A DNA stretch of 64,000 nt from Phoronis australis (taxonomy: Eukaryota > Phoronida > Phoronidae). The notes beneath the pieces were generated by a model, which was given only the letters and a program-made list of their open reading frames with translations, had not been told where the DNA came from and ran no database searches. The DNA is taken from NCBI GenBank assembly GCA_002633005.1, contig NMRA01000061.1, positions 62,001-126,000 on the forward strand, read 5' to 3'. Below are positions 46,761 to 58,300 of this stretch, one piece after another. Positions within the stretch are counted from its first letter, which is position 1. The number at the start of each line of letters is the position of its first letter. The position numbers and the translations under genes were made by a program.

Positions 46761-47122
46761 CAGCCCAAACTGATGCCTGTGCACCAAGCTGATTTGGCGC
46801 ACTTCAATTTGGTGTGGGCTTGTGAACCACACTGATGCCTGTGTCAAATTGAAGCTACCATAAGTTCCCAAATTACTTTAAATGGTTTATGTTTTTTAAC
46901 AGTTATCAGAACCGCAATTGACAACAACGAATGCGGAGTGGTGCGTAATAGTTTCTCAGGACACCTTCCCCGTGCGACTATGACCAGCATACATGAGCAC
47001 TCATTGTCGTCAATTTCATAAGCCAAAACTGGCAGTAATTTGTTAGCTGATGGTACCTTCAGTTTGGCACAGGCATCCGTTTGGCTCAGGCATCAGTTTG
47101 GCTCAGGCATCAGTCTGGGCTG
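46761..47122. mobile_element. MITE-like element with about 100-bp inverted ends
   Basis: The left end CAGCCCAAACTGATGCCTGT and the right end GGCATCAGTCTGGGCTG are inverted. The similarity extends to a block like GAAG(C/G)TACCAT on each side. The right arm holds extra tandem copies of TTTGGCTCAGGCATCAG. It abuts the right terminus of the 42327-46755 pair. Confidence 0.7.
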
Positions 47123-49369
47123 CAACAGACACAAACAGAAAGTAGCACAAGCCACAAGGCAAATTGCCCAAGGCTGAGATCCCTATTCCTGCTGAAGTGA
47201 AGATGCCTTTTTAAGCAGTAATACTAACCAAGCCCCTGTCTCAACACCAAGCAGATTAAAGTGAAAAACACACTCACACACATATCCCATCCAGTGCACA
47301 CTGAATCCCACGCTGGGTCAAAGAACACGGTGAACTGTGCATGATGTGGACTGGAGAGTGGAGCGGAACTTCGTAAGTAAAGTAAACACGCCTAGAGTTC
47401 CCATTAAAGATGCGATGCTATAGTAGAATGCGCAAACCATAAGAACTTACCTAAGTGTCAGTAGGCCTATTGACCAGAGTTATCTGTGGTACGTGAATTT
47501 TTGTTTCTCCTTGTTTACGACACCGAAACAAATCATGAGAAGATAACAGTCATAGATCTAGGTTACCCGAAATTTTTGTTGTGATTTGAGAATTATCTCC
47601 CCTATCAGAATCTAAAACCCTCCAAAAGTACTTTTTGTAATCAAATGAAAACTATCAAAAAAAATAATTTTCACAATGTAAAAACACTTAAATAAATAAT
47701 TAAATAGCAAAAAGATACTTTATTTAAGTTTTAGTCGACCAAAATGTCCTAAGAATAGTTCAAATTTTTGTTCCAGCAATAAGGTATGGGGTTCAATTCT
47801 GAAAACAGGCACGGGCTCCAAAGTTTGAAAATGGACGATCCGAAGAACTTGTAAACATTGAACAAGATTATGAAAATGAGTTTGTTTTAACTGCACAGCC
47901 CATTTGAATTTAGGGTTAGAGACGTGACATGCCAACTAAAGACCGTGGACCGTTGTTTGAGGCCCAAAGAGAAGGCGATTTATTTAAGAAACAGGTGACA
48001 ATGTCTAGTCCTAGTCGTCGGCAGGTTCTCAAAATCGACAAACGGGTTAATTTCTCTCTATCGGATAAATTCTTCTGATAGGGAAAGCAATTCTCCTTTT
48101 GATCACGAGAAAATCTTCCAGGTTGGGGAATGGATTTCACAATGTATTTGCACATAGCCATCCAGTTAGTTAGACACTGACAGCCTTTGCCCTCTTCGGC
48201 TCTTGGCGTGGCTGGCAGATAGGAGAACTACACTCTACATCCCCTGGTTGAATGCCGCAGGTGACCTGCCCCAGGCCAAGGCAATATCCCTCTCAGTACA
48301 TCCATTTTTTTGGAACACCATGACCTTAATGGCATTCAGTTGTAACATGTCAATAAAACTAATAGTCCCAGGTGACTAGATCGCAGGAACGTGTAAACAT
48401 GTCAGCGCGCTGTTTGTATCCCACAATCATTGGTTGTGAATGATAGCATTAAGATGGTTTTGCGATGCTTTTCGGGACCCTTGCAATGAAAATCAACATC
48501 ACGCAGAGAAGGAAAGAGGTTGAAAAGTGTATGTCACTGATAAAAGCATGTAGTAGTGGACTTGCACTTTATGATATGTTAGTTTTACATGGAAGCAGCT
48601 GGTCTTCTAATGAATTCCAGGTGTTTGTTACTACCTATTTCAATTCTCGCGTTCTGCATTGATTGCTCTCCCATGCCGTGAGGTACGAAATAGAGGCACA
48701 CCTCCAGATATGGCAGGCAGGTCAGCAACCTCACTTTTGCTCCTGTGGAGATTCACATGTTAGCATCTGTCGTCTGGATACTTTATATTTTATGTCTTAT
48801 CTAAGTCATGCCTTGAAAGTATTACGGTTGATTCAAGTATGTGGGATAAGGTGGATAAATATCTGTGGATGTGGGATGTCACATTTCACTCCTTCCCGAC
48901 TGTTGTGAGGGACAAAAGATGGCGAAGCCCGTTGTGCACAGATGGCTACCGTTGCACAATCAATGTAATCTTACCTCCTGGTCAAGAAGAGCGGGAGTGT
49001 GGAATATGGGAAATCCAGCTAAGAATTATGAAAACAATGATATTGTAACAGTTATGGAAGAATACGATTATCATAATTCTTCACCCATATAGCACACTTT
49101 ATGGTGGACAAGGAAATTTTGTTTTGTAAATTTTTTCTACGTAAGCACAAATTAAGAAAATTTTAGTGCATTATTGGCTTGGTTTGTACTGTGTTGGTGT
49201 CATAAAACAGTGTGTGGTAAAGCTCCCATTATTTGTGCAGCAAGGTAACGAGGCTTTAAAAATGTAAAAATAACAAATTTTCATAAATATTTTTGTGTGA
49301 AATAAGTGGAACATTGTCGTTTGTAGTTCTTGACACGGAAACATATATAAGAGCTTTAATTCTTTTCAG
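47123..49369. other. Region before the first recognised NPHP1 exon
   Basis: The missing first coding exon or exons of NPHP1 (initiator Met plus the start of the coiled coil, phase-0 donor) should lie here or further left. I could not identify them. ORFs at 48465-49092 have no domain and no matching donor. Confidence 0.4.
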
Positions 49370-52300
49370 ATTGACGAGCTTGTCGGAGTGAGTGACAAGC
49401 CAATTAAGGACCTGAACTTTCCTAACCGGTCTGTTAAGTTGAAAGAACTGAGTAAGAAGTAAGTGTGACCAGGGCCCGGTCTCCAATCTTTTTACTTGAA
49501 ATGGAACTCGAAATTAGGTTTGGCATTTTCTACTCTACTTTTGTGCGAACTCAAGATAAGTGTCTATTATTCTATGCTCGAGTACACAATAACTTACTTA
49601 GATAATTTATTGCCCTTAGTTCACAGTTTGTAAACCCAATATTAAAGCAATAAGTTCGAGTTTGAACTCGAGTTTGTAGCACGAATATCAGGGTCTTCAA
49701 GGGCAAACTTGAACTAGAAACTCCTATGCATAAACTATAATGTATTCGAGCACAGTCTGATAACCAATTATCTTAAGTTCGCACAAAAGGAGCAGAGAAA
49801 TTGCCAAAAATAGTTTCGAGTTCGTTTCGAGTACAAAGATTAGAGACTGGGCCATGGTATAGTTCATACAGAGCTCTTGCATTGTATTTAAGTTTTGCAT
49901 GTTTCAGTGGAAGCGTGACATACAAAATTTCGTGGTATTTGAGAAATGCGGTAGTTTTTGAAATAAACTCCAAGACATACTTTGACAGAGCTCTGTCAGA
50001 CTCTGCAAAATTTGGACGAAGTTATTGCTGATACTCTTCTAAATTGTACTAAAAAAGAAATGATCAATTAATGGCAGATTGGTTAAACATCAAAAGCCAA
50101 GTTTTACAGGGTTTCTTGAGAAATTGTATTCTTTTATTGAGTTAAAATCTATAGTTTTGTTGTTGCCAGTATTATGTAGCACTTCAGATGAATCTTTGAT
50201 GCAGTAAAATTGTTTTTGAAATTTAATCGCAGGTCAATGTGATGTTATTGTACCTAGTCACTAATTGTTTATTTTTGAATGGTTAGTTGTCGCAATTTCG
50301 ACGAAGTGCTTTAACCTGTCAGAAATTTTTGCCGAGATTCAGCCGTAATTGAAAGGAGTTCTTGTCAAGAAGAAATGGATATTTTGGCGCGGATTTTTGT
50401 GGCGAAACCTCATCGAACTTTGATATTGTTCAGTATATCTTGAAAACTATTTTACATGCATTTATTTTGAAAATATAGAGAAACAAATTTCTCTGACATC
50501 ATTCACAACAGAGTTTACTCTGACTCCTTAAATTTGCTTTTGCTGAACTCTATGGCTCACAACCAGTTGGGTAAATATGCTTTATATACATTATATTGTC
50601 TGTACCTACTGTTGTTCATTATTGATTTAGGTGTGAGAATGTGTCCAGTGGCATCACAAGATTACACAAAAAGGTGCAGAAACTCACCAAGGTAAAAACA
50701 GAATGGTCAATTTCACTTATTGCCATTTTCGAACTCATATCATTTTCTTTTTATACAAGTTTTGCGTTTTTTATATGATAAAAGTGCTACTATGTTTTTG
50801 GATATCGATTTGTCAGGTGTCGTGTTATGCTCAGATAGTCATTTGCATTAGACTATTTTTGATGGGCCACGTTTTCATTGGTTTTAATCAACCTAATATG
50901 GAACTGGCTCTAATGTTAGTTTTGGGCCAGTATTTGTCAGCTGATGAAAACTTCCTTCTTTCGTTACCACAGGTTGATGAGCCTGGAAAAGTGTCCGATT
51001 TTGAGGGCAAGAAAGAGGCTGAATTAAAAAGACTCGTTGGACTAAAGGTAATGTTAACGAGGACGTTCTGGTGGGTGGTAGAGTTCATTAAAAATGAATT
51101 GTAGGACAACCAAAACGTCAAGGCATGCCGTATGGTGATGAAATTGTGATCAAGTCAAGGCGTCTCTTGACGAAACTGTCAACGGAAGGTTTCTGTATAA
51201 GGTTTTGGCTATATTACTAGAAATTTATTTGTTTCGTATTGTCTCTATGTTGTCTGAATTTTTTTAATCTTATCAAATTTGTAAATTCTTAATGCTTGTT
51301 TTACTTCGAAGTAGATATCCTAATTACATTTTATTGCAGGTTCAAACGTTTGTGGCTTATCTGTTGATTACAGCTTTCCTGACAATCCACAGCTGAATGC
51401 TTAGCCTTCTTTCCAGGAAAGAGTCGACAAGCTCTCCAATCAGTTGGTACCGGATGAGGTGGAGGAGGACTATTTGAGGAAGATGAAGAAACGCGAAGGT
51501 GCCTACGAAAGTGAGTCAGTGATGGACGAAGACGAGGATGAGGAGGATGAAGATGAAGAGGAAGAGGAAGAAGATAATGATTATGATGATGAAGGTACAC
51601 CTCTTCCTTAATGCATTTATGATTCATGGTGATGAAGGTGCATCTCTTTTTTGAAGGTATTTATAATCCAAGATGATTGTCTAAATGCAGTGCCGGTCTT
51701 GGTGTAAAGTAGTGACCAACATAACAACATGCAAACAATTTATGAAACACCTGATGAATGAGCTGCATTGTAGGAAATTGTCGTAACAGTGTAAAACTGC
51801 ACCATTTCATCGCTGTTTTGCGGTCTAAGTTGAATTCTAAACTGAGGTGCTTTGAGGTATAGACCCTATTCACGCCGACAGGAGGCGCGTTCCAAAACGA
51901 GGCTCGCTACGATAGCTCTGGTCGCTTATCCGCGTAGTTGTACTCCGCGTTACTCGAACAGCTAGAAAAAATACGGACACTCTGTTTTACAATCCCTAAG
52001 GACGTTGGGATTCGGAAGCATTGGGTCCTTGCCATACGCCGCGACGAAGGAAAATATGTCCGTGTAAAATTGTAAAACTGTTTTCGAATCATAATTTGGC
52101 GCATCTCGGACTGAATGCCGCCATAGCAAAGAGGACCGGAGAATCTTCGGCCAGCCAGGCTGTGTTTTCATGACTATGGGTTGAAGCGCGATACATTTTT
52201 CTTTACAAAAAGGACAAGGCCCTCAATCCCTCAATTTTGAGACCAAATATCGGCCCTATTCCCCTCTCAAAAATATTGAAAAATCACGCGAAATTCCCGG

Positions 52301-55300
52301 CCACGAGGCCTAAAAATCCCTTTGTGATTGAAAATTTCTCTCCAACGGTTCAAATCACCTGTGATTACAGAGGTGACAATTTGAAAAAGTACAAAATCAT
52401 AGGCGGATTGTCGCAAGCAAAATAAACTAGCAAAGCGTGAAGAGTTCGAGCTAGAACCGGTAGCGGACGAGGGGGAAAACACGTTCCGTTTTAGTTTTTT
52501 CTTAGTCCAACGACAGATTTCCTGAGCGGAAGGTATACATCCTGGGCGCCGGCAACTTCCGGGCCGCCTGCGTGGATGTCGACCCCCCCCCCTCACTAGG
52601 CCTATATGGTATCCTAGATCAGCCACTGAAAATGCTACTTGAGACAGAGCTATGAGAGCTTGCAAAAGGGCGGGGTGCTATTGATGGTGATCGGGAGGTC
52701 AGTAGAGTTTTCACTGACCCGTCACTCGGCGAAACGTTCCCCTCTCAGAAGGCCGCACACACATGAGGCACCTTTCCCCTCGGATATGAACGAGGCCTAT
52801 GAAGAAACATGATAACTATGCTTGTTCCAGGGGGGATTCAGGACTTTGAGTTTGGGGGGGGGCACGGCAGAGTATTAGCCAGGATTTGGTCCGTCAGAAA
52901 TTCGCGCTCCTGAACTGCCAAATGGAATCTGGGAGAATTTTAGGGGGGGCAGGGGTATAGCCCTTTGGCTCCCTATAAATCTGGCACTGTGTTCTGTCCA
53001 GTTAACTGAAATTGAGCTCTAAAACGAGGTTGTGCTTTGGACGAAAGAATTAGGTGTTTTAATTTTAAAATTCAACTTGGTCGAGATTGATATTTGAAAA
53101 TATAACACATGAAATAGACGTAATTATTAAAACCAAGAAAGCAGAATTGATGGTCATATAATTTTTATTTTCAATTGCGAGCCTAGTTTTTTATCGTAAT
53201 CAAAATATATATCTAATAACATCAAGTATTATTTCAGATCAATGACAAATCAACTGTTAGTCCCGGTAGTGCCTACCTCACCAGGACCTAGGCTATGCTT
53301 GAAGCTAATAAGCCTACTCTTGATCAACAAATTAAACCAGATGAGACTAATTGCACATGACAGCAAAATGCTATGAGCCACCACTGTCGAATATATCTTC
53401 AACTCGTCAACGATACCACCAGATGACCTGGTTCGTGTAGAAAGCATTTTTATCAAGAATTTATTAGAAGAAAAGTAACCCTGCATTCAGCGTGATACCT
53501 AATTCGTGACACTACGATCGCCGCAATTTGGTCATGTTTACTTTTCATGTTTCGAACCTAGTTTTCCGGATAAAAACCTATATCCTTTCGTCAGACATCT
53601 CTTTGGTGCATTGACTTGTTCTTTAACTGTATTTTTCTACGTCTCTGTGGTTAATTATTGACACATTTTTTAAGATTTAATATTCAGGTTGGACTCCAAA
53701 GACCGGCCATTTAACTCACGCAATGTAAATTTCCGCTTTGTTTATCGCAGTAAGCCTCGCTTTGGATTTTAATGTCCGCCGCGTGAATAGAGTCTATTAA
53801 AGCATTACCATGCTCGTCTGACCTCAAATAATGTGCTGAGTAAACGGGCAATGCGTATATGCAGCAATTTTCGAATTCGCAGTTTTTGGGTTGGTCAACT
53901 CCATTGAACTCTGAAGCATTTTCTTGCGTCGGTGATGATTTGATGCTCTTGCTAGTAATGGAAGCGGAATTAAATCACGTTATAGAACAAGACCTGTTTG
54001 ATGGCAATAAAGGGTCTAATTCAATTTTTATGTTTTAGTCAGCTAAACTGAGTGAGATGCAGCCTTAACGTGTCTGTGCAGCAATCTGAAGCAATACTTT
54101 GTCTCTTGTACTTCTTTGTGTTTGCTTTCACATCCTTCCCATAACTCTTCTCCTCTCCTTTTCTATCCTTCTGTCAATCCTTTCTGTTCTGCCCTGTCCC
54201 AGCTTCTGACAATCCCAATGATCAGGGTCGTTATCTGGGACATCTCTGTACAAACCAGAACAACAGAAGCTTGACTAAGAAACGTCGTAAAGGTAGGAGA
54301 CAACAGTGGAAGACCTAGTACTTGTAATTTGCAGGTGCTTTGGTTAAAATACTCTTAATTCCTGCATTAGCTTCATTGGTGAAAGACGACACATTAAATA
54401 GTTCATATTAAGAAAATGAAATTTAAAGGCGAAATTCAATTTTTGAAGATTACAGTCGAAAATTTGGTTTCCACCTTTGGCTAATGTAAACGTCGTGTGC
54501 TAATGTTGTGAATTCGACACAGTTGCTTGTTGTTGTGTACTAATAATTAACATGCATTATGTTCTGTTATACTGCCTAATTCCTGTAGTTTTGACTATCA
54601 TGGGGTACTTCATGTGGAGAAAAATGGTGCTCTCTATGGACTTTCCCAGCCGCAACGAGGCGGACTATGATCCCATACCTCGTCGGACAAACCTGCGTGG
54701 ATTTTCCCGACCTTATCACCCAACCGTATCACGTGACCCGATCGATTCGAAAAAGTCACCATCATCTGGCAATTCACCATCGCCTGGCAATTCACCAAGT
54801 TCTTCTACCTCGAGACGATCACGTGTCTCCTTTTCGTCTGAACCGGTCGGTTTTAAGTACCGTAAGACAGCCATGTCAACGGATGGTACTATCGATCCAT
54901 TTCCTGACCACATCGTTAGACCCTATCCGTCTCAGTACGGCCATACTGGAAGTACGAAAGGTAGCTGTGTTACAGGCTCTGGTGGAATAACATTGCTGTA
55001 GATAATTGATATCATGTGTCATGGTGATTTAATGTATTTAATTGCCATCTACACTATGCACTTGTCTAATTCTAGGTTATGAAAAACACGACTGTTAAGG
55101 AGAATGTTTTCATTTTGTAGAAAATCCTATTTTTGACTTCTATTTCAAAGGTTATTATAGGTTCATGTTAAACATACAAAATTATACAGTAGAATTTATT
55201 AATCGGGCGGAGAAGCAATCTCTTCCCCCATTGATTTTAAAAGTCATAATTGCTTTGGGTTCGAATGTCCTATGTTGCCTTAGTGAGTTGAATATTCAGT

Positions 55301-58300
55301 TCTTCTTGAGCTCATAATTCACATATGATCTTGGAAAGGAACAAGCCCTTACAAATTTTGTGATGTGGTTTGTCTAAATGTTTCGACTCAAATGTGGGTA
55401 GAAATTACTTATATCAGTATTTGTTTTTTATGTCTTTCGACAATCTTCTTTTGTATAGTGATCGCAATTTGTAACAATATTATTATTAGTGTAACACTAT
55501 AAAATCTTTTTCTTCTGTAAGTCAAAGACGATGTGAATCGAATTGGAAAACATACTTGGAGGACATCTAGTGGCGGTGTCCGACCATATCCTGTGCAGAT
55601 GGATAGTGTGTCTCCCGAGGCCTATCTACAGTCACTGCCAGATAACCAACCTATGACGTATGAATACCAGTCACCAGACCTTCCTGACACCCCGTATCCC
55701 ATGACATCAACACCTGGTATTTAGTATCATTAAGATAGCAGCTGAGGCTGTGTGTAGTACTGAATTACAGGATGGCACAAAACTTGTTTTCAAAATCTAG
55801 TGTCCCTGTAAGTGACTAGTGCCAGCTTTGCCATAGTGTTGTATCTTTAATGATAAAAGAAAATAATTGCTACTCAGGGCTAAAATGGTGGAATAATGTT
55901 GAGAAATATTTCAACGCTGACAGAGCGACCCGCCGTCTTATTTGCTCTGGGCATCCACTAGGTGGCATTGTTGTATGGATGAGTTGTGTGTGGAGATTCT
56001 AGGGAGTTAGAATCGTCCACCATCTTTGTTTAGGTTAGAATCATTTTAGCTGTGAGTAAAAGTTTTGCTTTTATTATATAGGAACCGTGGCAGATAAGTT
56101 TTTATCAAATATATCTTCATAGTTTTTTGTAAACTTGGTCACAAAAGTTAATACTTTAAACCTAAAAAATAATTTGTCATGTTTAGCAATGAACCTTTCA
56201 CTACATGAAAATTGAAACTCGATGACCATTGATCAAATAATGTAGAGGCGCTTAGGGTTATTGAAACTACATGGTAGTTGTTTGAAGGCTGTAGAAATAA
56301 AAATGAATGAATTGTGAAGAAGAGTGATGAAAAGAGGTTTCCATAGGAAAAGGACATTGGCTGAATTGTTGTGGACTGTATTCAAACTGATGGATGTGAT
56401 TTGTTGTGAGTACCCTCGTTACACTTTTCATATGGGAAAATTGAATGTTAGTTGAGCGTTTGTGGTTACCAGTAACTGATATCTACCAAACTTGTAGTAC
56501 CTGGTGATGACGTGCAATTTGACTTCGAGTCACCGGCCGTGAACAAAACGTCACCCAAATCTATTCTTAAGTACCGTAACTGGGGACAGGATTTGAGAGG
56601 TAATACACTGCATTTTTCTCAGCGCTAATCCCTAAAGGAAATGTTTCATCAAGTATATTTATTGTGTTGTTTTACTATTCAGCGCTACGCAATTAAAGCA
56701 TTTAGTTTAATTGGCTAGAATTCTCACACTGTGCAATGTAGGTTAATATCCAGTTATCAACCAATAATAGTTTCTTGGTTGACGTTAGACACAAGTGTAC
56801 TATTGAATCCAAAGCCTACTTCAATGCTGGTTAAATCAAAGAATGTGAAATTTTAGTTGACATGTATCCTATTCATTGTTTTGCCGCTGCTGTATTTATG
56901 TTTACTTGATAAGTATTGTTTTCTTGACAAATATTTTATTTTATATTCACTAAAGAGCAGAAGTATGGGAAATCAGAAGCTAGCGGCATTAAGTCTGCAC
57001 CGACCGACTATTTCTCAGATAGGCTCGAGCAGAGGCAAGGGTTTTCGTTTCAGTCCATGCCTGGAAACGTACGACCGTTCTACAACCCAAAGGCCTATGA
57101 GTGGAGCTCTCGCTCCAGGTCTTCGTCTCCTGACAAAATGTCAGCCAAGGCTGTTGCTGGTATTTAGTCTACTGCTTGGACATTTCAATCAGACAGTGTT
57201 TCTTGTACTGTAGGGTAGGGGTAGGCCAGTGTGGTTATTTAAGTCGTCGATTGTAAAAACGAATTTAACCCGTAAGTGGTGTTTGGATGAATGAATTAAT
57301 TTTAGTGTTTGAAATAATAATTATCCACTCCTTATGTTTTTGCTCATTGGATAATTATATAAAATTTGTAGGGGATAAAACATCTCAACAGGGATCTAAA
57401 ACACCTCGACAGAGCACGACGAAGCCTTTAGGTCATACAAGTACCGTGGACAACAATTCCGTAAAATCCGTATCAGGAAGAGCATCCCCAGAAAAACCCG
57501 ACTCAAAACAGGTCCAGCAAACCAAGTCAACCCCAAGGCAACCCAGCGCTATCAGTCCCTCTGGTTCTACAAAGTTGAAGGATACTATTCCTCAGCAGAC
57601 CTCCCCCGCTAAGTCTGCCACTCTTAAGAAGAGTCCATCACCTGCTAAAACTGATTCGGCAAGACAAATGCAGGGAACCAAGTCTGTAAAAAGAGACTCG
57701 AGTCGTTCTACAAGCCCAACAGGTTCTGCGAAGTTGAAGGGTGGAATTCCTCAACAGACATTTTCTGCCAAGTCTGTAAGCCAAAAGAAGAGTCCAAGCC
57801 TGTCGTCAAAGTCCGGGGCTTTCCCAAAACAAACAAATCAGTCCCACCGTGTCAGCGAGAGTGGATTTGGGTCTTGGCTGACCTGTGACCTTGCTCAAGA
57901 TTCATCCGAAGGTTATCATAAGACCATTGAGTCGAGGCCTAGCTACGATTCCATAGGAGGAAGAATGAGTCGGTTAGATTCCTATCAAGCGTGCAGAAAA
58001 TATCTTAGACCAACAGGTTCTGTCCAATTCCAACGAGATTATGACTTCCATTCTAGGAAGGCCGTTAATGAGAGATGTTCTCCGAATTCTGCTCAAGATA
58101 AAAGTAAAAGCTCATTCACTTCATTAACACAAAGTAAATCTGTACAAATCAAATCCACACCAAACTGCCTGACATCAAAGACCAGTTTACAGTCAGCTGA
58201 GATGAACCAATCCAATCAGAACAAGTCTCAGTTTTATCCATCAAATCCAAACAAATTTCAGTCTTATTCATCCAATCAGAGTGGAGTACAGTTTTACCCG

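Noticed and set aside
48465-49092. Candidate 5' exons of NPHP1
   Set aside because: No ORF here ends at a phase-0 donor that would join 49370, and none shows the expected coiled-coil start.
52267-52665. Minus-strand ORF of 132 codons as a transposase
   Set aside because: Inside an inverted-repeat element but lacks any DDE-type or zinc-finger pattern; Arg/Ser-rich composition looks fortuitous.
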